The notes under the pieces are model-generated. The model searched no databases and was not told the DNA's origin. It worked only from the letters and a program-made list of their open reading frames with translations. Shown here one piece after another: positions 42,158-51,134 of a DNA stretch of 64,000 nucleotides. The stretch spans positions 186,001-250,000 of the forward strand of contig JANJTC010000002.1 of assembly GCA_024711325.1 (NCBI GenBank), given 5' to 3'. Position 1 is the stretch's first letter, and each line of letters opens with the position of its first letter. A program made the position numbers and the translations under genes. This DNA comes from Bacteriovoracaceae bacterium. GTDB taxonomy: Bacteria > Bdellovibrionota > Bacteriovoracia > Bacteriovoracales > Bacteriovoracaceae.

Positions 42158-43567
42158 ATGACGAAACCCGATTTACAATATGATCTAAAATCTTCAATAG
42201 TTGTTTTCTTAGTGGCCCTGCCTTTATGTCTAGGCATTGCGCTTGCTTCCGGCGCTCCAATGGCCTCTGGTCTTGTGGCCGGAATTTTGGGCGGTGTTGT
42301 TGTTGGTCTTTTTAGTAATTCCCAAATAAGTGTTTCAGGCCCGGCCGCTGGTCTGACGGTTATAGTCGCAAATGGTATAACCCAACTAGGTGGATTTGAG
42401 CACTTTGGGATTGCTGTTCTTCTAGCAGGAGTTTTTCAAATCCTTTTTGGATTGATGAGGGGTGGAACTATTGGCGATTATTTTCCAACGGCCGTAATAA
42501 AAGGAATGCTTGCTGCCATCGGGCTCATACTGATTATAAAACAATTACCCAATGCTTTAGGACTTGCTCCAGGTTCTTATTCCTTCAGTGGTATCCAAAA
42601 GGAAATTGTTCTCATTTCGGTTATATCATTAGGGATAATGTTAAGTTGGGATAAGCTGGCAGAATCAGGGAATAAACTTGTCAAACTAGTGCCAGGTCCC
42701 TTAGTTGCAGTTTTGATCTCAATTTTTGTAAACTCTTTCTTTCAACTAGTCGGACCAAAAGGTTTAGTCCAATTACCAGATCAAATTTTTGACAAACTGC
42801 TGGTGCCTAATTTTTCCAGCTTTAATGGAAATGTTCTGGAGATTGCTTTAACCATCGCGATTGTTGCTTCTTTAGAAACTCTTTTATGTATCGATGCAGC
42901 GGATAGAATTGATTCACTTAAACGAAAGACTAATAAAAATACTGAGTTGTTAGCCCAGGGAATAGGTAATACTCTTTCAGGAATCCTTGGAGGGTTACCA
43001 TTAACGGCGGTCATCGTAAGAACTTCCGCAAACGTGGCATCCGGTGCCAAGACAAAGTATTCAGCTATTTTTCATGGTTGTTGGATTCTACTCTGTGTTC
43101 TTTTCATTCCCAACTTTTTAAATCTTATCCCGCTGGCCACTTTGGCCTGTGTACTATTATTGGTTGGTTATAAATTAACTAAACCTGTCTTTTATATTGA
43201 GATGTTGAAAAGAGGTTGGCCACAACTTCTCATCTTCTGTGTCACCATAGGTGCAATCCTTGCTACGGATCTTTTAAAAGGTATTTTCGCCGGACTGGCT
43301 CTGGCCATCTTTTTTGAATTAAGAAAACCTGCCATTAATTGTTTGGAAGTGGATCATGAGGAAGACAAAGTGCATTTTAAATTTTTGAAGAATGTCTCTT
43401 TCCTACATAAAGCGAAAATAGCTAAAATTTTAAACGAACTGGAAGAAGGAAAAGCGATCTATTTTCATGGTATGAATCTGGTAAGGATCCATGTAGATGT
43501 CCGCGAGCTGCTTCTTGATTATCAAGAAGAGGCCAAGAAAAAGAATCTGATTGTCGTGTTTATTTAG
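42158..43567 (+). CDS. SulP-family anion permease, probable bicarbonate transporter
   Basis: The 469-residue protein has the SulP transmembrane core: VFLVALPLCLGIALASGAP, the NSQISVSGPAAGLT block and the helix-breaking SLETLLCIDAADRIDSLKR. The C-terminal STAS domain is short and degenerate (about 75 residues after residue 395). It is the first transporter gene of an operon with dabA and dabB (9 nt before dabA), as in other bacteria where SulP adds to bicarbonate uptake. AGGAG precedes the ATG. Sulfate transport is possible in principle, but the neighbours argue for inorganic carbon. Confidence 0.87.
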   Translation: MTKPDLQYDLKSSIVVFLVALPLCLGIALASGAPMASGLVAGILGGVVVGLFSNSQISVSGPAAGLTVIVANGITQLGGFEHFGIAVLLAGVFQILFGLMRGGTIGDYFPTAVIKGMLAAIGLILIIKQLPNALGLAPGSYSFSGIQKEIVLISVISLGIMLSWDKLAESGNKLVKLVPGPLVAVLISIFVNSFFQLVGPKGLVQLPDQIFDKLLVPNFSSFNGNVLEIALTIAIVASLETLLCIDAADRIDSLKRKTNKNTELLAQGIGNTLSGILGGLPLTAVIVRTSANVASGAKTKYSAIFHGCWILLCVLFIPNFLNLIPLATLACVLLLVGYKLTKPVFYIEMLKRGWPQLLIFCVTIGAILATDLLKGIFAGLALAIFFELRKPAINCLEVDHEEDKVHFKFLKNVSFLHKAKIAKILNELEEGKAIYFHGMNLVRIHVDVRELLLDYQEEAKKKNLIVVFI

Positions 43568-43576
43568 GAGATTGCA

Positions 43577-46000
43577 ATGTTAATAGATATGGACTTTTTA
43601 AGTGAAGTCGCCCGGGATCTACCTATTATTAGACCAATTAAAGAGTTTATCCATCTTAATTTGCTGCTTCCTTATCAGCATCTACCTTTTTGGAATGCAT
43701 TAACGGAAGTAAGCGCAAAATTTGAAGCACACCCTTTTCCAGAGCTTGAACATTATAGGAGAAAGATTAAATCCGGTGAACTTCCCCTGGTACTTTTGCG
43801 GGATAAGTTAGAAAGGGTTCTGAAGGAAGATTCAGAACAGGCAATGAAACTTATCCTAGAGGGAAAATTTGAGTTTATTCATCATGATTCCAGGACTGGA
43901 AAACTGCATGACTGCTGGAACGAGTATTTAGGGATCAATATTATTCAATTAGCAGATGGCATGTTAATTAAATGGCTTTCAATGTTTTTGGATCAGGGAA
44001 TAGGCCATTGGCAAATGCCTGAATCTAGTGAAAGAAGCTTTTACGATTGCCTGAAAAATCTCATTTTTTCCAGCTACATCGTACCTGCTCCTTTCAGAAA
44101 ACTTGTTCTGAGTGACTTCTTTTTATCGACGCCGGAAGAAACGATTGAAGCCCATCTGAAATTCCTTTGCCCTGATGAAGATCTTCAAAAAACATATATT
44201 CGTGAATCCATCATGACTTTACGAGGATGGGCCGGATTGATTTATAACATCCAACAGTCTCCTCAGCTGTTACCTTTTCCCAGAAAAATAAATCTGTTGG
44301 ATTTTCTTGCCATTAAGCTGATTCTTGAACGGGCCTGGATTGAACAAGAATCCCCAATCACTGGATATCCTGTTTTTCCGAAAACACTGGAGACTCTATC
44401 GTTAACACCCGAGGCAGAGAAAAACTTTCTGGCTTTTCAGGCCTGTCAGGAATCCTTAGAAGAAGCCATTTATGATAAGTATTTGAAGACTATCATAGAG
44501 AAGCAAGATGAAAATGAAGCATCCTTAGACTATCAAGCAGTATTCTGCATGGACGACAGGGAAAGCTCGTTACGACGGTTTTTAGAAGAGACTTCAGACC
44601 GAATTGAAACTTTTGGTACTGCCGGACACTATGGCATTAATTGTCTATATCAACAACCGGAAGATGCTTTCCCCAAAAAACAGTGTCCAGCACCGGCCAC
44701 TGTCGAGGTTTATTTGAGAGATGTTCCTATAGAAAAGGTGAATAAAAAACTGCCCCGCCTATTGAAATTCAAGAGCACTCAACCATCTGGCAATTTTTTC
44801 AAAGAATGGGTCTTTTCGCACCTGAATGCTCTTTCTTCCACTATAAAGCTAACTGCTAACCTCTTTTTCCCCTTGGGATTCAAATCGTTGGATAATGTCA
44901 TTGAGATCAAAAGTCAGAATAAGCTAAAACTATTTAATGATGAATCAATGATGATAGGAGATTCTAAACTTCCTGAAGGGTATACAATTAATCAGATGGT
45001 AGATTTAGTTTATCAGCAACTTGTCTTAATAGGATTTGTTCATCATTTTTCCCCTTTGATCTTTATTATTGGCCATGGATCTAATAGTGTTAATAATCCC
45101 TATTTTGCGACTTATGGTTGTGGGGCCTGCTCCGGTCGCTCTGGTGCCGCCAATGCCAGGGCCTTTGTCGAAATGGCAAACAATGTTGAAGTCAGAGAAT
45201 TGCTCAAAGCGAACTATGGACTTTCCATCCCGACAATTACTTACTTCATAGCAGGTTTTCACGATACAACCCGTGAAGTGGTTGAACTCTATGAGTCTCA
45301 TACCATACCTCCTGTACTAAAATCTTCCTATGAAAGATTCAAAAAATATCTTTCAGTAGCCCTTTATAAAAATGCGAGGGAAAGAAGTAAGTCCTTCAAA
45401 CTTGTCACTTATCGACCGGTAAGTAAGCAAGCTCAGAAAGAAGTTCTTAGGCGTTCTTATTCATTATTTGAAACTAGACCTGAGCTAGGACATACAGGAG
45501 TTGCCTTTGCCATTGTTGGACGTAGGGATATAACAAAGGGTTTAATTCCGGATCAACCTGCATTCCTTCAATCCTATGACCCTTCAGTGGATCCGGATGG
45601 GAAATTGTTAGCAACAACCTTAGGTGCCGTCATCCCGGTTTGTTCAGGAATTAATCTAGACTACTATTTTTCACGAGTCGATAATTTGCGATTTGGTGCT
45701 GGGTCAAAATTACCGCAAAATATTGTGGGAAATTTTGGAGTCAGTCATGGAACTGAGAGCGATCTACTTTTTGGTTTACCTTTTCAAATGATTGATCAAC
45801 ATCAGCCTCTTCGATTATTCTTATTGATTGAACAAAAACCTGAGATTGCCTTGGCGGCCATTCAGAATAATCCACTGGTAAGGCAAATTGTCTATAATAG
45901 TTGGGTTCACTACGCTTGTTATGATCCATTCAGTAAAAAGATGTTTCTTTTTGAGAATGGACAGATGTTGATCAAAGAAAATTTCCAGGAGCTTGTATGA
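43577..46000 (+). CDS. dabA: inorganic carbon accumulation protein DabA (DUF2309)
   Basis: The 807-residue protein is the beta-carbonic-anhydrase-like subunit of the DAB complex. The zinc/catalytic residues are in the expected order and spacing: C324 and D326 in FCMDDRES, H500 in GHGSNSVNN and C515 in YGCGACSGRSGA. In Halothiobacillus DabA, C351/D353/H524/C539 have the same 2- and 15-residue gaps. DabA is thought to convert CO2 to bicarbonate in one direction, using the membrane partner DabB. It overlaps dabB by 4 nt and follows sulP. GGAG precedes the ATG. Confidence 0.95.
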   Translation: MLIDMDFLSEVARDLPIIRPIKEFIHLNLLLPYQHLPFWNALTEVSAKFEAHPFPELEHYRRKIKSGELPLVLLRDKLERVLKEDSEQAMKLILEGKFEFIHHDSRTGKLHDCWNEYLGINIIQLADGMLIKWLSMFLDQGIGHWQMPESSERSFYDCLKNLIFSSYIVPAPFRKLVLSDFFLSTPEETIEAHLKFLCPDEDLQKTYIRESIMTLRGWAGLIYNIQQSPQLLPFPRKINLLDFLAIKLILERAWIEQESPITGYPVFPKTLETLSLTPEAEKNFLAFQACQESLEEAIYDKYLKTIIEKQDENEASLDYQAVFCMDDRESSLRRFLEETSDRIETFGTAGHYGINCLYQQPEDAFPKKQCPAPATVEVYLRDVPIEKVNKKLPRLLKFKSTQPSGNFFKEWVFSHLNALSSTIKLTANLFFPLGFKSLDNVIEIKSQNKLKLFNDESMMIGDSKLPEGYTINQMVDLVYQQLVLIGFVHHFSPLIFIIGHGSNSVNNPYFATYGCGACSGRSGAANARAFVEMANNVEVRELLKANYGLSIPTITYFIAGFHDTTREVVELYESHTIPPVLKSSYERFKKYLSVALYKNARERSKSFKLVTYRPVSKQAQKEVLRRSYSLFETRPELGHTGVAFAIVGRRDITKGLIPDQPAFLQSYDPSVDPDGKLLATTLGAVIPVCSGINLDYYFSRVDNLRFGAGSKLPQNIVGNFGVSHGTESDLLFGLPFQMIDQHQPLRLFLLIEQKPEIALAAIQNNPLVRQIVYNSWVHYACYDPFSKKMFLFENGQMLIKENFQELV

Positions 46001-47808
46001 AAGCGCTGTTTCTCTTCTATCTTTTACCTTTGCTTTCCTCCATGTTGCTTGCAATCCCGATTAAGCATTCTGAAAAAATTATTACGAGATTAACGACACT
46101 TAGTCTTGTGATTCCTTCATTCGTAAGTATTTATCTCTTTTTGAATTCATTCCATGGTCCATTTCCATTGGAACTTAATTTGGCAGTGATCAAAGTTTCC
46201 GGGCACAATTTCCCTTTTACTGCTTGGTTGGACATAGGGACTTTCGTCATGTTGGGATTGACCCATATTCTGGGATTATTAGTTGTGAAGTATTCTCATG
46301 GTTACCTCCATTTAGAAAAAGGTTATCAGCGTTTTTTTAGTACCATCCTCTTTTTTATCTTTGGTATGGAAGTGCTTTCGCTGGCAGGGCATATGGATTT
46401 GTTTTTTGCGGGATGGGAGATTGTGGGCTTTAGCTCTTTTCTTCTCATTGCTTTTTACAGATCGCAAACCCGTTCAGTTTCCAATGCCTGGAGAATTTAT
46501 AATATCTACCGAGTTTGTGATCTGGGGCTTTTAATGGGGGCCGTAATGGGCCATATCCTTTGGCATGAGGCCACCCGTTTCTCTGCTCTTCAGGAGATGT
46601 CAGGGCAGATTTTATCAGCGACAAATCAAACTTCTTTGACTCTTTTAACTTTTTTTATCATCTTTGCTTCTTTAGGGAAATCAGCCCAATTTCCTTTTCA
46701 CAACTGGCCTTCCCGGGCGATGGAAGGACCGACTCCCTCAAGTGCCATCTTTTACGGCGCACTTTCTATTCACGCTGGTGTCTTTTTACTCATCCGTATG
46801 CAACCGCTATGGTCTCATAGTCAGATGGGTACTGTTTTAATCGGAGTGATAGGTTTACTTACCTTGTTTTTTTCCTCAGTCCAAGGCCGAATTCAAACCA
46901 ACATTAAAGGGCAAATAGCATTTGCCAGCACCTCACAGATAGGGTTGATGTTTATCGAATTAAGTCTGGGATTCACCAATTTAGTTCTGATTCATCTTTT
47001 TTGTCATGCTCTATACCGATGCTTCCAATTACTGGTTTCTCCCTCTGTGGTTGCCAGTTCCTCCAGTCTGAATAATAAGGTGGTTTTTCAGCGGATTAAA
47101 ACCCGTAAAATCTTATTGGATAAACTTCCCACAAGATTGAAGAACACCTTTTACGTCCTGGGAATGACAGATTTCTCCATGGATATATCCTGGCGTGGTT
47201 TTAGCTTTATTCCCTGGAAAACAATTTACTGGAAATTAAGGCGTGTCATTTCTCATCCAGCAATTATGACTTTTTTGGCAGCGCTGTCAGTTCTCTCCAT
47301 GTCACGGGTTGAAGGAGTGGATGGTGATCAAGTCTTTTCAGTATTATTTGCTTTAATGTCAGTATATTTCGCTTTGAAGTCTATTTTCTTTCATCATAAG
47401 CCATTTAGTGCCATGAGGGACTTCAGTCTTTCACTTATTGGCTGCATGGTCTCAGTTTATCTTTTGAATAAACAACTATTACATTCGATTGAAGCTTATT
47501 TCTTACCTGTGACTCCATTTCTGATTTTGGCACTTATAATTTGTAGGCAGTTCAGAAATCATGACTTGAGAAACTTTCATGCCCTGGGAACGAAGCATGC
47601 ATTGGCCGCCAATGTGTTCATGATCTGTTTTATGGTTCTCTCCGGTATGCCGGTAACGACGGCCTTTATTGGAGAAGATATGCTGTTAGAAGAACTTCTT
47701 AAGCATTCTTCTCTCATCACAGCTTTGATTGCCCTGTGTTTAATGATCAACGGGTTATTATTCGCTAAAATTTACAGTCGACTTTTTATGGGAAGAGAAG
47801 CTCTTTGA
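45997..47808 (+). CDS. dabB: DabB, NuoL/MrpA-like membrane subunit of DAB complex
   Basis: The 603-residue polytopic protein (about 14 membrane segments) is a proton-pumping-type antiporter subunit. Conserved blocks are HMDLFFAGWEIVGFSSFLLI, ASLGKSAQFPFHNWPSRAMEGPTPSSA and HLFCHALYRCFQLLV. It is shorter than NuoL and lacks its lateral helix, as DabB does. It couples the proton gradient to DabA-driven CO2 hydration. The start overlaps the dabA stop (ATGA), and a strong convergent hairpin follows the gene. Confidence 0.92.
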   Translation: MKALFLFYLLPLLSSMLLAIPIKHSEKIITRLTTLSLVIPSFVSIYLFLNSFHGPFPLELNLAVIKVSGHNFPFTAWLDIGTFVMLGLTHILGLLVVKYSHGYLHLEKGYQRFFSTILFFIFGMEVLSLAGHMDLFFAGWEIVGFSSFLLIAFYRSQTRSVSNAWRIYNIYRVCDLGLLMGAVMGHILWHEATRFSALQEMSGQILSATNQTSLTLLTFFIIFASLGKSAQFPFHNWPSRAMEGPTPSSAIFYGALSIHAGVFLLIRMQPLWSHSQMGTVLIGVIGLLTLFFSSVQGRIQTNIKGQIAFASTSQIGLMFIELSLGFTNLVLIHLFCHALYRCFQLLVSPSVVASSSSLNNKVVFQRIKTRKILLDKLPTRLKNTFYVLGMTDFSMDISWRGFSFIPWKTIYWKLRRVISHPAIMTFLAALSVLSMSRVEGVDGDQVFSVLFALMSVYFALKSIFFHHKPFSAMRDFSLSLIGCMVSVYLLNKQLLHSIEAYFLPVTPFLILALIICRQFRNHDLRNFHALGTKHALAANVFMICFMVLSGMPVTTAFIGEDMLLEELLKHSSLITALIALCLMINGLLFAKIYSRLFMGREAL

Positions 47809-47817
47809 TTTGTTTAA

Positions 47818-47844
47818 TTAAGTGGGGATATGTTCCCCACTTAA
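47818..47844. terminator. bidirectional hairpin between dabB and ompW
   Basis: Perfect 11-bp arms TTAAGTGGGGA (47818-47828) and TCCCCACTTAA (47834-47844) with a TATGT loop. It starts 9 nt after the dabB stop and 12 nt before the ompW stop. T runs are weak on both sides. Confidence 0.7.
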
Positions 47845-47856
47845 CAAAATTTAGCA

Positions 47857-48477
47857 TTAGAATTTAAAGCCGATGCCAAGACCAACGATGAGCGGATCAA
47901 TATCAACTTCTGCGTCAACGCTTCCATTGGCGTAAGTTGAGACATGAACATCAGTTGATAAGTATAGTTTCTTTATGTCCAGATTAAGAAAAAGATTGTC
48001 ACCAATTTGATAATCTCCGCCCGCCTGAAAGGCATAACCCAGATTGTTTTCATAAGTCACGCTTTTTGCAACTCCTGAATCCGCTCCATAAAAGATTGTA
48101 TAATTAAGACCTGCTCCAACATATGGCCTGAATTTCCCGAATTGATGATGGTACTGAGCTGTTAAAGTAGGAGGCAGCAAGGATACATCACCCAGGTCAA
48201 GATTATTGAGCAAAGTATTGTTCGCTGATGCTTTGTGAGTCGTTGTAGCGAGAATAAGCTCTAAAGCAAAATTATCATTGAAGAAGTAAGAGAAATCAAT
48301 TTCAGGAACTGAAGCATTGTTAAGATTTACATCACCTCCAATAATTGTCGGAGTTCCTGATTCGTCCGGCATCACATTAATTGCTCTCATTCGAACCATC
48401 ATATCTGAACTCATGGCAGATACAGATGATACGAGAAGAGAACTCCCTACAACCAATACAGCAATCTTTGTTTTCAT
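47857..48477 (-). CDS. ompW: OmpW-family outer-membrane protein
   Basis: The start is ATG 48477 with AAGGGGAA upstream. The 206-residue product has a signal peptide (KTKIAVLVVGSSLLVSSVSA), then VRMRAINVMPDESG, the EIDFSYFFNDNFALELI block, LPPTLTAQYHHQFGKFRPYVGAGLNYTIF and a C-terminal Phe. These are standard OmpW features: an eight-stranded barrel for small hydrophobic molecules. OmpW is often oxygen- or FNR-controlled, and a CRP/FNR-like dyad is 100 nt upstream. Confidence 0.9.
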   Translation of the reverse strand: MKTKIAVLVVGSSLLVSSVSAMSSDMMVRMRAINVMPDESGTPTIIGGDVNLNNASVPEIDFSYFFNDNFALELILATTTHKASANNTLLNNLDLGDVSLLPPTLTAQYHHQFGKFRPYVGAGLNYTIFYGADSGVAKSVTYENNLGYAFQAGGDYQIGDNLFLNLDIKKLYLSTDVHVSTYANGSVDAEVDIDPLIVGLGIGFKF

Positions 48478-48576
48478 AAATTCCCCTTTTATCAATTGAT
48501 AAATTATTTTATGAACTTGATTGGATTCATTTTACTCAAAGAGAAATAATAAAAATCTGATTGGAGAAAGGATGTT

Positions 48577-48594
48577 TTATGATTGTAGTCATAA
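48577..48594 (-). promoter_or_regulatory. CRP/FNR-like operator, site 2 (ompW)
   Basis: TTATGA-TTGTAG-TCATAA, a perfect 6-bp-arm dyad. With a minus-strand -10 TAAAAT at 48534-48529 and start near 48522, the centre is at about -63.5, a position used by class I CRP-type activators. Confidence 0.6.
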
Positions 48595-48606
48595 GGATTT
48601 AAAATG

Positions 48607-48629
48607 GACTGGCCGGAACTAGTCCGGCC
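48607..48629 (-). terminator. terminator of the 238-residue secreted protein gene
   Basis: GGCCGGA (48611-48617) and TCCGGCC (48623-48629) pair around ACTAG. The minus strand continues AGTCCATTTTAAAT, giving a short T run. It sits 7 nt past the stop codon. Confidence 0.65.
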
Positions 48630-48636
48630 GGATGAA

Positions 48637-49353
48637 TTACTGATTGATGATGGTATTAGCAGATTTGCCTTCAATAGATCTTACATATATCAATACATTT
48701 TTATTTGATAGAGAACGTAGTTTAAATTTTACTGGGATTTGAATTTTTTCATTTCCTTCATTACAAACGGATGAAACTTTTTTCATGATAGGTAATATAG
48801 AGATAGTGTCTTTTTTGTTCGAGAGATAGTCGACTCGATCAAAAACCAGACAGTCACTGGGAACTTTAGCGTGCAATACAGCATCCCCACTTAGTCCACC
48901 AGTAAAGCCAAGTTCTATGTATTCAACGATAGGGTAAAGATGATCGTCTACGCTGGTTGAACTTGAAACTGCCACATTAAGTTTTTCTTTTTGTTCATAC
49001 GGGGATTTCTCGTTAACGATTATTTCATAATCTCCCCCCTGCAAGTTACCTACAGTAATTTCTTCTTTAAATGGAATGATCATCGGCTCACATAGATCCG
49101 ACTTTGCATCTTCTCTTTGGAGAGCTGTTACAGTAATGAGAATTTTGTCATTTTTATGGACAACATCGACCTTATTAGTGATGTAACAAGGACTCGGGAA
49201 CTGGCCGGTTACAATTACTTCCACGTTATCATTATTATCAAAGCCACTAGGTACAAACAGGTGATTGACCGGTGAAATGATCACTTTTGGTTCACTGGCG
49301 TGAACTAAAGTAGAAAAAGCAAGCACTGCGAAAACCATTGTTAAATGTTTCAT
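48637..49353 (-). CDS. secreted protein of unknown family, paralogue A
   Basis: The 238-residue product has a signal peptide (HLTMVFAVLAFSTLVHASE) and a clear paralogue at 59076 (230 residues). Shared stretches include NHLFVPSGFDNNDNVEVIVTG versus KHLYVPQGFDSNDTVEVVVTG, TVGNLQGGDYEI versus SVGNLQGGDYQI, TSVDDHLYP versus NSVDDHLYA, and KDTISILPIMKKVS versus KDTLSVLPVMKQVS. Four Cys are conserved in position. Folding looks like two beta domains. The family is unknown to me. GGGAGG precedes the ATG. Confidence 0.8.
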   Translation of the reverse strand: MKHLTMVFAVLAFSTLVHASEPKVIISPVNHLFVPSGFDNNDNVEVIVTGQFPSPCYITNKVDVVHKNDKILITVTALQREDAKSDLCEPMIIPFKEEITVGNLQGGDYEIIVNEKSPYEQKEKLNVAVSSSTSVDDHLYPIVEYIELGFTGGLSGDAVLHAKVPSDCLVFDRVDYLSNKKDTISILPIMKKVSSVCNEGNEKIQIPVKFKLRSLSNKNVLIYVRSIEGKSANTIINQ

Positions 49354-49429
49354 TTAATCCTCCCTGGATTTAAGTGAGTTGAATATATCCACTGGAATAT
49401 GCTAAATATCTGATTGAAGCTCTCTTAAA

Positions 49430-49447
49430 GCATGATATTTGTCATAA
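49430..49447 (-). promoter_or_regulatory. CRP/FNR-like operator, site 3 (paralogue A)
   Basis: GCATGA-TATTTG-TCATAA on the plus strand. A minus-strand -10 TATATT (49387-49382) places the start near 49375 and the dyad centre at about -63.5. It is 77 nt from the start codon. Confidence 0.55.
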
Positions 49448-49592
49448 AGCATATATGATGTATTTCTGGCTGGAGTAGGAGTCGAAACAATCACTTTTAT
49501 TAAGTGTCTCCTGTGTATGCGAAGCTAGCGGATCAATGAGTTAAGCTTCCCAATAAACGGAATTACTGAGATAGTAGGCCAAAAGGATAAGT

Positions 49593-49820
49593 ATGGAAGA
49601 CGGTCAGTTTCTAGGCCCTGAAGATAAAAAGAAAATGGAAGCTCTTAAAAAAGAACTTTCGGATTTGAAGAAAGAGCATAAGGCCTTCGCTGCCCGTAAA
49701 AAAGGGCTCACACCCGAAGATAGAGAGAGTTGGCGCATCAATTCTCAAAGAACAAATCAAATCTATATTGAGATTAAAGATTTAAGATTTAAAAACGTAC
49801 TTGAGGCCGGGAAAGGATAA
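49593..49820 (+). CDS. small Lys/Glu-rich helical protein, unknown
   Basis: The 75-residue product has no signal peptide or membrane segment. It is almost entirely a charged helix (KKKMEALKKELSDLKKEHKAF) followed by a second helix (RINSQRTNQIYIEIKDLR), so it could be a short helical hairpin. The ATG has AAGGA 5 nt upstream. It is 6 nt before the next secreted protein gene. The family is unknown. Confidence 0.6.
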   Translation: MEDGQFLGPEDKKKMEALKKELSDLKKEHKAFAARKKGLTPEDRESWRINSQRTNQIYIEIKDLRFKNVLEAGKG

Positions 49821-49826
49821 TATTCT

Positions 49827-50228
49827 ATGAGTAAGATCCCATTCGTCCTTTTGTCCCTGTTAATTTCTTCATTTGCACAGGCCAATGCAGTTAGTGCTCT
49901 TAAAAGCTATATCCCTCTTTATGATCACACAGGAATTAATGACATTGGCCAGGAATGCTCCATAGATTTCTATCACCGACCAGGTGGCAAGGTATTAGTA
50001 GAACTTTTGATGCCTAAGCTCATTACGTTTTTGATTGATCCGTCCATGAGTTTTATCGCAAGAGATAGCTACTTTTCTGCTTCCCAACCGGCCTTTACAG
50101 AGAATAATGGTATGGTGACTTTGAGTCTAATCTTCGAAGGGGCAAGTGTTAAAGTTGAAAGACAATTTTGCCTTGAAGAGCGTTGCTGGTCTTCTGGAAA
50201 AGTTTGCCAGTTGGAAGACTGGAGATAA
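49827..50228 (+). CDS. secreted protein, unknown family
   Basis: The 133-residue protein has a signal peptide (IPFVLLSLLISSFAQANA) and a beta-rich mature part with four Cys (ECSIDF, FCLEERCWSSGKVC). The C-terminal three-Cys cluster suggests disulfides. I do not recognise it. It lies in a likely transcript with the small helical protein and the zinc exporter (12-nt gap). Confidence 0.6.
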   Translation: MSKIPFVLLSLLISSFAQANAVSALKSYIPLYDHTGINDIGQECSIDFYHRPGGKVLVELLMPKLITFLIDPSMSFIARDSYFSASQPAFTENNGMVTLSLIFEGASVKVERQFCLEERCWSSGKVCQLEDWR

Positions 50229-50240
50229 GTAGAATCATTT

Positions 50241-51134
50241 ATGGGTGCTCATCATCATCACCATGCTCACGAAGTTAAATCACAAAGTGATTCTGCCATC
50301 CTATCTGCTTTCTTTTTAAATGCAGGATTTGCTGTTATTGAGTTTATTGGTGGTCATTACACAAATAGTACGGCCATTAAGTCTGATGCCATCCATGATC
50401 TAGGGGATAGCCTGACACTTCTTTTTTCATATTTCGCTGAAAAAATGAGTCATAAGGAAGAAGACGAAATTTTTACCTTTGGTTATCGAAGATTCTCAGT
50501 CTTGGCCGCCTTGATCAATGGCCTGGTTTTATTGGGTGGAACGACTTACGTCATCTATGAAGCCGTTCAGCGGATGTATAAACCAGAGCCGATTATGGCC
50601 TCAGGAATGATATTTTTTGCTTTATTGGGTATAGGAGTTAATGGACTTGCCGCATTTAAATTAAAGAAAAGTGGTAGTCTCAATAGCAAGATGATCACGC
50701 TCCATCTCCTGGAAGATATTTTAGGCTGGGTCGCAGTGTTAGTTGTAAGTATCGTACTGATGTTTAAACCTTGGTATATTCTTGACTCAATTCTTTCAAT
50801 TTTAATTTCGTTGATAGTTATAAGAGGCGTTTACAAGAACTTCATTAGTATCGGGTCCATTCTGCTTCAGAAGTTTCCGCTCGGGCTCGAAAAGAATCGA
50901 ATTAAAGAAAAAATACTAAGCTATGATTGCGTTCAGGACGTTCATCTGGTTCGTGGATGGTCCATTGATGAATCGAAATTTTATTTGACTCTTCATGTAC
51001 GAGTCTCGCTGGAGACTACCATGGGGCAGCTTGATTCTATCCGAAAGGAGATCGAAAAGTTTCTCAGGCAAGAGAACGTTCTTTATTCTACGATTCAATT
51101 TGAGGGGGAGGAGTGTAAGGAAGAAATACACTAA
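50241..51134 (+). CDS. cation diffusion facilitator (CzcD/ZitB-like zinc exporter)
   Basis: The 297-residue protein has a His-rich N-terminus (MGAHHHHHAHE), six membrane segments and a cytoplasmic dimerisation domain (VQDVHLVRGWSIDE...FYLTLHVRVS). The transport-site ligands are visible as SDAIHDLGD in TM2 and HLLEDILGW in TM5, the HxxxD type typical of Zn2+/Cd2+ exporters. It is a proton antiporter of the inner membrane. Its last 47 nt overlap the end of the convergent sensor-kinase gene. Confidence 0.9.
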   Translation: MGAHHHHHAHEVKSQSDSAILSAFFLNAGFAVIEFIGGHYTNSTAIKSDAIHDLGDSLTLLFSYFAEKMSHKEEDEIFTFGYRRFSVLAALINGLVLLGGTTYVIYEAVQRMYKPEPIMASGMIFFALLGIGVNGLAAFKLKKSGSLNSKMITLHLLEDILGWVAVLVVSIVLMFKPWYILDSILSILISLIVIRGVYKNFISIGSILLQKFPLGLEKNRIKEKILSYDCVQDVHLVRGWSIDESKFYLTLHVRVSLETTMGQLDSIRKEIEKFLRQENVLYSTIQFEGEECKEEIH

